Shown here: piece after piece, positions 25,180 to 34,628 of the stretch
Position numbering within the stretch: position 1 is the first letter of the stretch
Layout of the letters: every line of letters begins with the position of its first letter
Origin: Nitrospirota bacterium
GTDB taxonomy: Bacteria; Nitrospirota; Nitrospiria; SBBL01; JAADHI01
Reading direction: 5' to 3'
Length of the DNA: 42,347 nucleotides
Assembly (NCBI GenBank): GCA_029261195.1
Contig: JAJDBU010000037.1
Location: 1 to 42,347, forward strand
Translations under genes and position numbers: made by a program
The notes under the pieces: model-generated
What the model saw: only the letters and a program-made list of their open reading frames with translations
What the model was told of the DNA's origin: nothing
Database searches by the model: none

Positions 25180-27102
25180 TTACTCTATTCGAATACAAGG
25201 TAAATTTCGACGTTCCATCCATGCCCCGAGCACACCCAGCATCCATGCTCGGGACCAGTTTGGCCCTTGTTGATCCTCAAGAAAATCCTGCCATACCTCA
25301 TTGGCAGCCTTGGGCTCGACCACTCCCGAACGCGCTAATGTATCAAATAAATGCACAAAATGCTCGTTTAATGGACCAGCCATCCAATGAGATTGCGGCA
25401 GCACAAAACCACGCTTGGGCATTCCCGGTAGCTCTTTCCTGAGATGAGTACCCATCGCATCCACCAAGAGTGGTTTGTTGACATCCTTGTTGCCGACTCG
25501 CCATTTCCCTGGCAGTGAAGAGAGATAATCTGTTAAATCACGGTCTAAGAGGGGCACACGAATCTCCAGCCCATGTGCCATACCAAAAACATCTGAATCT
25601 CGTAACAACATATTTCCCATATAAAAACGCGTTTCAAGAATGCCGATGCCGCCTGTGTTTCCTTGTCTATTCAAGCAACGGTCGGGTAAAGACTCATCCG
25701 GCAGAAAATCTTCATTCAGATACAATTCCTCTTTATCAAAACCAAAGGCAGCCATTTCATAGTCGGAAAACAGGCGTCGGCGACGGAAATAAAGGTTACG
25801 TAAAGTAGGTTTTGTAGTGCTGAGCTCTTTTGCCTTCAAACGTTGGGATTTAGAGTGTTTTGCAAACAACAACTCAGCAGAGCGACTTCGGAGCTTTGGC
25901 GGAATCCACCCGGCCAAGGGGGCCCAGCGTGCCAATAGCGGTACATCACGAAAACTCGGATACCCGCCGAAAAATTCATCCCCTCCCAGGCCGGATAAAG
26001 CAACCTTGATTCCCCTCGCACGCACAGCTCCGGAGATGATGTAGGTGTTTAATCCATCGACAGTCGGCTGGTCCATGCTGGCAAGATACTGAGGAAGTTG
26101 TTTGCGCACATCTGTTTCGCTGAGCTTCACACAATGATGCTTGGTTCCCAAGAGCCGCGCTGTATGCTCCGCTTCAGGCCCCTCATCCAAGTCGGGGTTG
26201 TTGGTCAGCGTAACCGTAAAGGTATTAATTTGCCCTTGGGCCGCCTTAGCGCTCAGGGTGGCAATGGCAGTACTATCGAGTCCGCTTGACAAAAAAACAC
26301 CGACCGGCACATCGCTCACCAGATGGGAAGACACGGCATGCTCCAATAGGTCCCGGACCTTTTCGATGGCTTGGGAGCGTTTGGGTCTCCCCTGTAAATG
26401 CGGGAAGTCCCAGTATCGATTGCTTTGAATCTCTCTGATGACTTGATCGTGATCCGACACGTCAAGAACGGCATAGGTGCCTGCTTCGAGTAAGTGGACA
26501 TCCTGATACATTGTTAAGGGTTCCGGCACTGCCCCATAAGCCAGTAAGCCTGACAGCGCACGCCTGTTGATTTGGGTGGAGACCAAGCCACTGGCCGACA
26601 TTGCACGCATCTCTGAAGCAAAGACAAATCCTCCCGTCAGAACAGAATAATATAGCGGTTTGATCCCCAGAGGATCACGCGCGAGGATCACTCTTTGTTT
26701 TGACTTTTCATAAATCGCAAGCGCGAACATCCCGCGGAAACGATCAAAACAGGCCGTCCCCCAGCGAGCAAACGCATGAAGAATGACTTCGGTGTCACAC
26801 CGGCTGCGGAAGATTGAACCAGATGCTTCCAGTTCTTTTTTCAACTCTCCAAAATTATAGATTTCTCCATTAAAAACAAGGCAATCCCCTGTCTCAGGGT
26901 TTTCCATCGGCTGGTGTCCGGCTTGCGAAAGATCAAGAATAGAAAGACGCCGATGACCAAAAACCAGGAAACCACTGGGCAGATTTAAGACCTGAAGCCC
27001 CTCATCGTCAGGACCACGGTGTGCTTGCTTTTCGCACATCACACGAACGCGATGCGCGGCTTCTTTTTCACTTGGACCGAATATGCCGACAATTCCGCAC
27101 AT
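25180..27102 (-). CDS. asnB: Glutamine-hydrolysing asparagine synthase family amidotransferase (AsnB3)
   Basis: This is a 640-residue protein starting Met-Cys2 (MCGIVGIFG). It has FNGEIYN (77-83), CDTEV (102-106) and SSGLDST (272-278). The last differs from the usual SGG by one residue but keeps the pyrophosphatase loop shape. Both the glutaminase and synthetase domains appear intact. It is the full-length partner of the truncated copy at 22973-23984. That copy ends in ...GAWMEH, while this one continues GAWMERRNLPCIRIE. It follows a GT4 gene by 24 bp. The likely role is amidation of a carboxyl group on a sugar. Confidence 0.95.
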   Translation of the reverse strand: MCGIVGIFGPSEKEAAHRVRVMCEKQAHRGPDDEGLQVLNLPSGFLVFGHRRLSILDLSQAGHQPMENPETGDCLVFNGEIYNFGELKKELEASGSIFRSRCDTEVILHAFARWGTACFDRFRGMFALAIYEKSKQRVILARDPLGIKPLYYSVLTGGFVFASEMRAMSASGLVSTQINRRALSGLLAYGAVPEPLTMYQDVHLLEAGTYAVLDVSDHDQVIREIQSNRYWDFPHLQGRPKRSQAIEKVRDLLEHAVSSHLVSDVPVGVFLSSGLDSTAIATLSAKAAQGQINTFTVTLTNNPDLDEGPEAEHTARLLGTKHHCVKLSETDVRKQLPQYLASMDQPTVDGLNTYIISGAVRARGIKVALSGLGGDEFFGGYPSFRDVPLLARWAPLAGWIPPKLRSRSAELLFAKHSKSQRLKAKELSTTKPTLRNLYFRRRRLFSDYEMAAFGFDKEELYLNEDFLPDESLPDRCLNRQGNTGGIGILETRFYMGNMLLRDSDVFGMAHGLEIRVPLLDRDLTDYLSSLPGKWRVGNKDVNKPLLVDAMGTHLRKELPGMPKRGFVLPQSHWMAGPLNEHFVHLFDTLARSGVVEPKAANEVWQDFLEDQQGPNWSRAWMLGVLGAWMERRNLPCIRIE

Positions 27103-27126
27103 GATATGTAGACCAAAGATACAGGG

Positions 27127-28440
27127 TTAAATATTTCCTTCAAAAATAGACGAAGAAAGGGACGAAATGGTTTTACCCTTTTCAGGGTGAATCAAATGGC
27201 AATAGGCTAAGTTGTAACGATCTGCGATCTTCTCAATCCTAAAGAAGGACTGGACGCGACTTCGCATTAGCTTGCCGAGCGTATTCCGTTTTTCAGCATC
27301 TGAAATCAGTCTCAGCAAACAATGTTTTAAGCCTTCTTGATCACCAGGTGAGGTAAGAAAATCAGAGCCAGTCTTCCCCATCAGTCTGGAAGTTCCCCCG
27401 ACCCGTGTGCTCACAATTGGAAGCCCGGAGGCCATCGCCTCTAAAATGGCATTTGAATTTCCTTCAGCATAAGAAGGCAGAACAAAAATATCGGCATTGC
27501 GAAGTTCAGAAGAAATGTTCTCAATATGGCCATGCAATATGACCTTGTTAGCAATATCGAGTAACTGAATTTTTTCCATGATTTCACTTCGTTGTGGCCC
27601 ATCCCCATAGATATTCAGAACAACAGACCCCGAACTCTCCTGTACAATCTGAGGCCAAACAGAAATCAAGTCTATTATCCCCTTTTCGTGGCTGAGTCTG
27701 CCCGTAAATACGATGTTTGTTGGATGATTAATGCCTTCCTTTATTTCATCTAAAGGGTAATAAATTTTTGAGGAAACACCGTTTGTTATTTTGAAAATAC
27801 GGCTCTCCGGATAGTCTATGTCGCGCAATTCACGTATACTTTCAGGAGTCATCGCAATAATCGCGTCTGCTTTTTTGTAAACGTGCAACAATAACTGCCC
27901 CAAAAATCTTTTTTTCATTCCTGGTATGCCGAAATCTCCAAAATTTGGTAGTTTAGCGATAACGGGTTTACCTAGTTTTTTTGCTAACAAAATAACAAGT
28001 GTCCCAATCCAACTGATATTGTGGAGGTGAACAACATCGTATTTTGAACGGATTTTGAACATATTCAAGGCAAGAGCAAAAAATGTTCTTAGGACTCTTA
28101 AGCATTTCATCGAAGACCATGGCAGCCGAATGACTTGCACACCTTCAATCATCTCAGTTTCTGGACCCATTCCATTGATTTTGCCGGATAACACTGTAAT
28201 CTGGAGTCCTTGCCGCAACAAAGACTTACTCAATTCATGGGCCTGACGCTCCAATCCACCGACAATAGGATAGGGATATTGAGGGACAATCATCATCACG
28301 CGGGGGGGCGAAACGGTATCACTTGACTTCAGAAGCCGTCTCCCTAAGTAGACTCGTTGAACCAGTTTTAGTTTTTTGGAATTTTTATGTAAATTCCACA
28401 CCGGCTGGATTGGGGGTAGTCTTTTTCCAAAGATAATCAA
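27127..28440 (-). CDS. Family 4 glycosyltransferase
   Basis: This GT-B enzyme has VPQYPYPIVGGLERQAHEL at the start of its catalytic N-domain, IVFTGRLSHEKGIIDLISVW at the donor-domain entry, and EGNSNAILEAMASGLPIVST with the EX7E-type motif. The full reading of 437 residues starts at a TTG at 28440, 4 bp after the stop of the upstream gene. The first Met of the catalytic core is at 28296. Neither start has a good ribosome site, so the roughly 48-residue basic N-terminal extension is uncertain. It probably works with the adjacent GT4 in repeat-unit assembly. Confidence 0.9.
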   Translation of the reverse strand: MIIFGKRLPPIQPVWNLHKNSKKLKLVQRVYLGRRLLKSSDTVSPPRVMMIVPQYPYPIVGGLERQAHELSKSLLRQGLQITVLSGKINGMGPETEMIEGVQVIRLPWSSMKCLRVLRTFFALALNMFKIRSKYDVVHLHNISWIGTLVILLAKKLGKPVIAKLPNFGDFGIPGMKKRFLGQLLLHVYKKADAIIAMTPESIRELRDIDYPESRIFKITNGVSSKIYYPLDEIKEGINHPTNIVFTGRLSHEKGIIDLISVWPQIVQESSGSVVLNIYGDGPQRSEIMEKIQLLDIANKVILHGHIENISSELRNADIFVLPSYAEGNSNAILEAMASGLPIVSTRVGGTSRLMGKTGSDFLTSPGDQEGLKHCLLRLISDAEKRNTLGKLMRSRVQSFFRIEKIADRYNLAYCHLIHPEKGKTISSLSSSIFEGNI

Positions 28441-28444
28441 TACT

Positions 28445-29593
28445 TCAATGACTATACAACCTTTTGTATACTGTAAGAATCTCTCGCGTTACAAATTCAA
28501 TGGAATAACGCTTTTCTGCAAGGATTCGCGATCTCGCCCCACACTCTGTACGACGTACAGGGTCAGATAAGAGGTTCTTTATCCCTGTAGCCAAACCAGC
28601 GATATCGCCCACCTCCACCATTGCCCCAATATTCGCTTTTTCAAACACATCTTCAACTCCAGACACACGCGTTGAAACAACCGGCAATCCGCAACTCATG
28701 GATTCCAACAGGCTATTGGAAAAACCTTCATGATTGGAAGGTAAAACGTATAGATCTGCTGCCTGGTACCATTTCAAAACATTAAGATGTGCACCAACCA
28801 GTGCAACAGAATCTTCACAGCCTAAAGTGACAATCCGTTTCTTAAGGAGACTAAATAGAGGGCCATCTCCAACAAATACTAACATAGCTTTTGGAAATTC
28901 TACCTTTATTCTTGACCATGCTTCTAGCAAACCAAGTGGATTTTTGCCTGAGTTTAGTCTTCCCACATATATGACGAGCTGTTGGCACATTAAATGAAGG
29001 TTCTGCTTCTTAGCCAACTTTTCTCGATTGATGCAAGGGAGAAATTCTTTCGTGTTTACGCCATTTCCAAGAAGATATAAGCGTTCCTCACAAATACCGA
29101 ACGATAATGCTTCTTGTTTTGTAGCTAAGCTCGTTGCTATGCAAGCGTCAATTTGTTTATGTAAAAACACAAGAAGAAGACGGCTAATAAGATTATGGGC
29201 ATTTAAGGTTTTACACAAGCCATGATCGCCTGTATTAGTCAGTTTTAACACAGTTGGACGGCACATTATTTTACTAAAAAAAATCGCTAAGGCGGCGTGA
29301 TAACCATATTGATGCACGTGAAACACCTGGTACTTCCAACCACTAAAAAGAAAATAGAACGCAAATGATATCAACGAAGTTACGATATGCAAGCCGGGGC
29401 GGTAAATACACGGCAGACGAATAATCGTGAACCCGTTCTTCGTTTCCTTTTTAGGCCATGCGTTATCCCGCCGCTCCGTAATGACCATGACTTCATTTCC
29501 ATGACGGCATAACTCTCCGGATAATCGCTCTGCTGACCGTTCATAACCCCCAATGAGGGGGCTGAATTGAGGGCATACCATTAGAATTCGCAT
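28445..29593 (-). CDS. Family 4 glycosyltransferase
   Basis: This 382-residue GT-B glycosyltransferase begins MRILMVCPQFSPLIGGYERS, the glycine-rich acceptor loop of GT4 enzymes. VIYVGRLNSGKNPLGLLEAW opens the donor domain, and EGFSNSLLESMSCGLPVVST carries the acidic donor-binding motif. Its stop is 4 bp from the possible start of the next GT4, and the start is 5 bp after asnB4, so these are translationally close. Similarity to its GT4 neighbour is only of family level, so this is not a recent duplication. Sugar specificity is unknown. Confidence 0.93.
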   Translation of the reverse strand: MRILMVCPQFSPLIGGYERSAERLSGELCRHGNEVMVITERRDNAWPKKETKNGFTIIRLPCIYRPGLHIVTSLISFAFYFLFSGWKYQVFHVHQYGYHAALAIFFSKIMCRPTVLKLTNTGDHGLCKTLNAHNLISRLLLVFLHKQIDACIATSLATKQEALSFGICEERLYLLGNGVNTKEFLPCINREKLAKKQNLHLMCQQLVIYVGRLNSGKNPLGLLEAWSRIKVEFPKAMLVFVGDGPLFSLLKKRIVTLGCEDSVALVGAHLNVLKWYQAADLYVLPSNHEGFSNSLLESMSCGLPVVSTRVSGVEDVFEKANIGAMVEVGDIAGLATGIKNLLSDPVRRTECGARSRILAEKRYSIEFVTREILTVYKRLYSH

Positions 29594-29598
29594 TTAAC

Positions 29599-31482
29599 TC
29601 AGGAAGCTCCTTCCAACGCATTCAGGTTGTACCGGTGCCACAGCCCGAACATCAAGAGCGACCAGATACGAGCGCTATGATCTATTCCATGTTCAAAGAA
29701 CTCATTCATTATCCGCTGAATGACGTTTTGATCGAATGGACTCATGAGTCTTCGATCTAAAAGAACATCTTCAGTCAGTTTCCTTAAGCTACCCCTTAAC
29801 CAACCTGACAAAGGCGGCGCAAACCCCATTTTTCGGCGATAGATTAACTCTTTAGGTAAATAGCGTTCAGCCAACTTCTTTAACAGGTACTTTCCTGTAG
29901 AACGACGCACTTTTAAGCTGGCAGGCAGGCTTGCACAGAACTCAATGAGCTCATGGTCCAGTAGAGGTGAACGTGCCTCCAGTCCGCAATGCATTGATGC
30001 GATATCCATTTTAACCAGCAGATCGCCTGTCAGATAGGCCCGGTTGTCAATCCAAAGCATCCGGTCAATCGGATTGTCCGCAAAGGCTTCCACTTTTTCA
30101 AACCAGCTCCTGCGCCATTCGTGCAACACTGAAGACTTCCGTCCTAGTAATGCCTCGCGCTCAGGATCGTTCCAAGATGCAGCATATGCCATCATAGATT
30201 GTAATTCAGGGTTTGCAAATCGTAAAAGCCATTTCCTTCGTGCACGGGCAGGAAGAGAACGGGCTTCTGGTAGTCCTGCAACTAATGTTGCTAATTTGTC
30301 TGGCGAACCGTGTTGACCAAAGAAACGACCCAGCACAATTGCTTGGGGTTTCAACCAATACCTCGGATACCCTCCCAGTAACTCATCGCCGCCGTCACCA
30401 TTCATTGCAACTGTGACACCCGCCCGGGCTGTACGGCAGACATAAAAGGAGGGGATTGCAGAAGTATCAGCAAATGGTTCTCCGTAGTGTCTAATAAGAT
30501 TCTGCATGAGGGGTTCAATATCCCCGTTAATGATGTCCGGATGATGGTCTGTGGAATATTGTTCGGCCACAGTCTTTGCATAAGGGAGCTCATTAAACAC
30601 ATCCTCCTTGAAACCGATGCTATAAGTTTTTACAGATTCTGACGTTAGACCGGACATCAAAGCGACAATCAGACTCGAATCAACTCCTCCACTCAATAAG
30701 GCACCCAAGGGAACATCTGCCTTCATCCGAAGCTTGATCGCCTCTTTTAGTTTGGCCTCTAAAGCATCTAAGGCATCCTGCTCCGTTATCTTGATTTTTG
30801 GCTTGTAGTTTACATCCCAATATTGTTGAGTTTTTAGACCATTTCTATTGTAGACGGCGTAACAAGCAGGCTGAAGTTTGCGAACTGCTTTGTAAATCGA
30901 CCAGGGCGCTGGAACAAATTGAAGCTGGAGGTAGAGCTCCAAGGCCTCATCATCCATGTCCCTGCTCACATCAGGGTGATTGACAAGGGCATCCAGTTCC
31001 GAAGCGAAAACGATACCGTTCCTAAGGAGTGCATAGTATAAAGGTTTTTTCCCGACTCGATCTCGCGCTAGGAATAAACACTTCTGCGTAGAATCCCAGA
31101 TCGCGAAAGCGAACATGCCTCTTAACCTTGTAATGAAATGAATACCATATTTTCTGTAGAGTACAAGCATGACTTCCGTATCGCTATCGGAAAAAAAACG
31201 CTCACCGGCTTGAATACATTCTTTCCGTAGCTCAAGAAAGTTGTAAATTTCCCCATTGAAAACGATGGCATTTTGGGTGACCGGATCAACCATCGGCTGA
31301 TGACCTGCAGCACTAAGGTCAATTATGCTTAGGCGTGCGTGTCCAAGAATGCAGTGTTTGTCCGGCGATTGCCATACCCCGGAATCATCCGGACCACGGT
31401 GCCGTAGGCGATGAACCATGGCTTGCACTTTATGTTCTTTGGGATTGTCTTCCCAGCGAAGATCTCCTGCAATGCCACACAT
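29599..31482 (-). CDS. asnB: Glutamine-hydrolysing asparagine synthase family amidotransferase (AsnB4)
   Basis: This 627-residue protein begins Met-Cys2 (MCGIAGDLRW). FNGEIYN (75-81), SDTEV (100-104) and SGGVDSS (264-270) mark the glutaminase and ATP sites. YGEPFADTSAIPSFYVC and NGDGGDELLGGYPRYWLKP are typical of the group of asparagine synthases seen in exopolysaccharide and exosortase loci. It belongs to the operon between the membrane protein (51 bp upstream) and a GT4 (5 bp downstream). Amidation of a uronic acid-type sugar is the likeliest role, with free asparagine synthesis an alternative. Confidence 0.95.
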   Translation of the reverse strand: MCGIAGDLRWEDNPKEHKVQAMVHRLRHRGPDDSGVWQSPDKHCILGHARLSIIDLSAAGHQPMVDPVTQNAIVFNGEIYNFLELRKECIQAGERFFSDSDTEVMLVLYRKYGIHFITRLRGMFAFAIWDSTQKCLFLARDRVGKKPLYYALLRNGIVFASELDALVNHPDVSRDMDDEALELYLQLQFVPAPWSIYKAVRKLQPACYAVYNRNGLKTQQYWDVNYKPKIKITEQDALDALEAKLKEAIKLRMKADVPLGALLSGGVDSSLIVALMSGLTSESVKTYSIGFKEDVFNELPYAKTVAEQYSTDHHPDIINGDIEPLMQNLIRHYGEPFADTSAIPSFYVCRTARAGVTVAMNGDGGDELLGGYPRYWLKPQAIVLGRFFGQHGSPDKLATLVAGLPEARSLPARARRKWLLRFANPELQSMMAYAASWNDPEREALLGRKSSVLHEWRRSWFEKVEAFADNPIDRMLWIDNRAYLTGDLLVKMDIASMHCGLEARSPLLDHELIEFCASLPASLKVRRSTGKYLLKKLAERYLPKELIYRRKMGFAPPLSGWLRGSLRKLTEDVLLDRRLMSPFDQNVIQRIMNEFFEHGIDHSARIWSLLMFGLWHRYNLNALEGAS

Positions 31483-31533
31483 CTCGGATATCTGTCCCTT
31501 TCTGATCTATCGGTAATTATTCTTTGAGCCTAC

Positions 31534-32853
31534 TCATATCAGTGAATAATACCCGAATAGAAGAATTGAGAGAGAAAAGCTCCAAATAAGAATTAATCGG
31601 AAGCGCTGATCTGCTCGAAGACTTGCCCAACCCCAGCCTGCAATAGCAATCATCACTGGGACGGCAGGCAAGCGCCATCGTGTTGTGTCTCCGCTTAGCC
31701 AAGAGACCGCAGCATAAATGATTAAAAAAAATATAAACGGGATAAAAAACATCCTATCTGTTTGGGAATATAAGTCAGCGTTTATTTCTTTCTTTACGTG
31801 AGTGACCGTAGTCGTTGCGACCTGATTGATATTTTGATTGTTGACTAATGAAAGTATGCCACTTATGAAAAAGGGAAGTCCAATAAAAACCCATGGTATT
31901 ACGCCTACACCACGGATAAACATCGCATCGACATTTCTCCAGAATCTTGGAGTGAAAGCTGAGGTTTCGCCAATCAGATATAAAACAGGAAACTTGATCA
32001 GGCTTAATGTCCTTGATTTTTCTTGTGCTTCGATGCTCTTCTGGACTGATTCAATATCAAGACTCGCATTGCCACTGACTCCAAGTTTCCCCAGCAAATC
32101 TTTGTTTGTGCCAAATGCCAACATGGCTATCACCATGATTGCCGGAAGCATCGTCCTTGCCATAAGTCCCCATAGTTGTCTCTTTTGCTTCGGTCGGAAT
32201 AATATTACAGAAGATATTACCGCCAGATGAACAAATACAAGAAGCATGCGAAATGGAATAAGTGCTAAGGTACTCAAGCCAATCATGAAATAGCTTGTCA
32301 GTGAATTCCTGCCGGACATGAAGTGAGTCAATCCCAATAAAAAACCAGATTGTAACAATATAATGCTCATGTCCTTCCTCAAAATTATAAAATAATACCA
32401 CATAGGAGTTCCAAGTAAGATTCCCGTCCCAAAAACAAAAGCAAGACGGCGGCCACCTATAATTTTTCCGATTGAAAACCAAACAAGCGACAGAAAAAGA
32501 AAAAGAGAAATGTTGAGCGCTTTTCGAAGATATAGGCTTTTTCCGACAATTTGGTGCACCCACGAGAGAACAAGCGAATAGCCCCCTTGTGAATGAGTTG
32601 ATTTAAATTGCGTAAGATCAAACCAGTCTCCAAAGCTTTTAAACGTACGTAACGATGAGGCATAGTATGACCGCTCGTCGCCGCTTCCTGAAAATGGAAA
32701 ATCAATATTTATTATTGATAGGACTGCCAAGAATATTGTACCCGAAAAGAAGATCAAGCTTGCCAATCGGATTCGATCCTCTCTCCCAGCAATCGCGAAT
32801 GCAATCAGCATTGGAACGAGGACGGTTCCAACTAAAAAAAGAGTACCATACAT
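31534..32853 (-). CDS. Multi-spanning membrane protein, Wzy-like or GT-C-like
   Basis: This 439-residue protein has about ten hydrophobic segments, starting with residues 1-23 and 31-50. After the second segment comes FSGSGDERSYY, with Asp59-Glu60 on the periplasmic side. An acidic DE-x-x-Y loop at that place is the hallmark of GT-C glycosyltransferases such as ArnT/PMT types, which use lipid-linked donors. Equally, the locus needs a Wzy polymerase, and no other candidate is visible. A second large polar region (about 265-310) lies before the last segments. I cannot choose between the two roles. It is not a transporter of a kind I recognise. Confidence 0.8.
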   Translation of the reverse strand: MYGTLFLVGTVLVPMLIAFAIAGREDRIRLASLIFFSGTIFLAVLSIINIDFPFSGSGDERSYYASSLRTFKSFGDWFDLTQFKSTHSQGGYSLVLSWVHQIVGKSLYLRKALNISLFLFLSLVWFSIGKIIGGRRLAFVFGTGILLGTPMWYYFIILRKDMSIILLQSGFLLGLTHFMSGRNSLTSYFMIGLSTLALIPFRMLLVFVHLAVISSVILFRPKQKRQLWGLMARTMLPAIMVIAMLAFGTNKDLLGKLGVSGNASLDIESVQKSIEAQEKSRTLSLIKFPVLYLIGETSAFTPRFWRNVDAMFIRGVGVIPWVFIGLPFFISGILSLVNNQNINQVATTTVTHVKKEINADLYSQTDRMFFIPFIFFLIIYAAVSWLSGDTTRWRLPAVPVMIAIAGWGWASLRADQRFRLILIWSFSLSILLFGYYSLI

Positions 32854-32881
32854 CCGTTTTATATTGACTCATGGGTATTAT

Positions 32882-32995
32882 TCAAAAGGGATGAAACCTT
32901 TCGTCACAAAAGAGTCCGTGCAGCTTTATAATCGCTTTTCCTTGTCCCTCTAAACTATAAGGAAGGGCAAGATATTGTTCTTGTGACAGGCTCAT
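32882..32995 (-). CDS. Possible small ORF (37 aa), unknown
   Basis: In the 146-bp gap after the Asp-box gene an ATG at 32995 opens a frame of 37 codons ending in TGA at 32882. The peptide begins MSLSQEQYLALPYSLEGQG and ends in FCDERFHPF. It follows the preceding stop by 4 bases, but only a weak GAG ribosome site precedes it. I do not recognise it. It may be chance or the remains of a gene. Confidence 0.25.
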   Translation of the reverse strand: MSLSQEQYLALPYSLEGQGKAIIKLHGLFCDERFHPF

Positions 32996-32999
32996 AGGT

Positions 33000-34331
33000 C
33001 TACTCTATCGCCACTTGGAGTCCTAGAGGAGGATTAGGTGCTCTAGTATCTGTAGTTAAGAAATCCGCCTTGATTCTGAAAAAGTATACCGGTGCCGGGG
33101 ATGTCGCCTGTGTAAAGGAACCGACGATGTAACCATCCTCTCCTATACTGCGAAATCCTCCAACATACTGAAGATTACGGAAGCCAAATGTGATATTAGC
33201 ATAATCTTGCCAAGTAGTACCATTGTCATAGCTAACCAAGGCGCCTACTCCACTTCCGGAACGCCCGATAAAATACAGAGGCGCGTTGGTGTTGGTGCTT
33301 CTGGTGGTGAAGAAGCCGTCTAGAGGAAAAACATTAAAGTTTTTCTGATTATCTATTTCCCTTACTCCTGTCTTGGCATCATAGCGCATGTAGTGACGAC
33401 GCTTACCTATCGCTTCATAGGCAAAGTGTATCTTTCCATCTTTCACCATCATGCTAGCAAGCCATGTACTAGGACTATCCTCATCATTGAGTGTAATACG
33501 CGTAAAATTAGGATGGTTTGATTTGATCGGTACGGAAAGCGGTGTACCGGTAAGAGATTGCCATGTATTTCCGCCATCGGGGGATTTCATAGCACGGATA
33601 TCTCGATAAGCTCTATACCCACTTGCTTCTGTTGTCATTGCGGCATACAGCACTCCGTCATCACCAAGGCTAAAATAGGGATACGTAAAAAAAACACTGT
33701 TAGAATTATGCCCATTGCTGTTAATAACAAGCATCTCGGAAAATCTAATCGTGCCATCAAGTTTAATGATGTACAGCCCAGGCCCCCATACATAGAACTG
33801 CTTGCGTGCGCGATCGTAGATCATGGTCTTTTTCCCTCTCTGAGTAGCTTCACCGAAAGCTCTCCCTGCCTTAGCATTTGTTATAATAGGATTTTGGTAA
33901 TTATCTTTTGCTAAGAAACGATAGAAATACAAGGTGTATAATGGATTCCGATCATAGTCAAACAGCATAAGGTAAATGTTATTGTCTGCATCCGTTTCCA
34001 GTGAGGGTGGTCTGGTGGCATGCTTAGCTTCATAAATAGTGGAAAAAGTTTTTCCTCCATCTGTACTTCGGGATAACCTCCATTGTGCAGGGTTGAGACC
34101 ACGTCCGGTCCCTTCTTCAGTCCTGGTATGTACCATAAAGATACCATTCTTATTACTCACAACCTTCTGATTATGGCTCAAAAACGTGGCATAACCGGTT
34201 GTGCTATCGTCAACATGCGTAACTTCAATCTCCTGGGCCAGGTTTTCTTTTTGGGTCAAAAATATTAGAACCAAGGTGACAACTGCGGTAATTATCCATC
34301 TATTAGTTGGTTTCTGACGAGACATTTTCAT
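33000..34331 (-). CDS. Secreted Asp-box (BNR) sialidase-like propeller protein
   Basis: This 443-residue protein has an N-terminal signal peptide: basic MKMSRQKPTNR, a hydrophobic core to about residue 25, and a likely cut near LAQ-E. Three Asp-box motifs are visible: RSTDGGKTF (88-96), KSPDGGNTW and SYDNGTTW, spaced as in the blades of sialidase-type beta-propellers. The catalytic Arg triad of true sialidases is not evident to me, so it may bind or process another glycan. It lies in the operon just after the DUF4091 lipoprotein gene, pointing to a pair acting on the polymer in the periplasm or at the surface. GAGGATG precedes the ATG by about 6 bases. Confidence 0.82.
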   Translation of the reverse strand: MKMSRQKPTNRWIITAVVTLVLIFLTQKENLAQEIEVTHVDDSTTGYATFLSHNQKVVSNKNGIFMVHTRTEEGTGRGLNPAQWRLSRSTDGGKTFSTIYEAKHATRPPSLETDADNNIYLMLFDYDRNPLYTLYFYRFLAKDNYQNPIITNAKAGRAFGEATQRGKKTMIYDRARKQFYVWGPGLYIIKLDGTIRFSEMLVINSNGHNSNSVFFTYPYFSLGDDGVLYAAMTTEASGYRAYRDIRAMKSPDGGNTWQSLTGTPLSVPIKSNHPNFTRITLNDEDSPSTWLASMMVKDGKIHFAYEAIGKRRHYMRYDAKTGVREIDNQKNFNVFPLDGFFTTRSTNTNAPLYFIGRSGSGVGALVSYDNGTTWQDYANITFGFRNLQYVGGFRSIGEDGYIVGSFTQATSPAPVYFFRIKADFLTTDTRAPNPPLGLQVAIE

Positions 34332-34628
34332 GGTTTTACATCCTCACTATTGCTCTGGTTATTTTGGGTAAAATGACATGCACTCCACCTTCAATATGCA
34401 ATATAGATGCCGAATACAAACCTCATTATCTTCAATCAAAAATCAAGAACCTTGGCAACTAAGAAATAAAAAGTCAGATGCGAGAAAATTCTATCACTTT
34501 TGTGATCTACCTTTTGTTGCACTTATGACACATCACAAGAAAGAAAATCCATAGCTTTAGCAGACAAAGACACCTGTTATTGCGAGCGAGAGAACCGGGG
34601 TTACGTACCTTTACCTGCTGCGATCACT

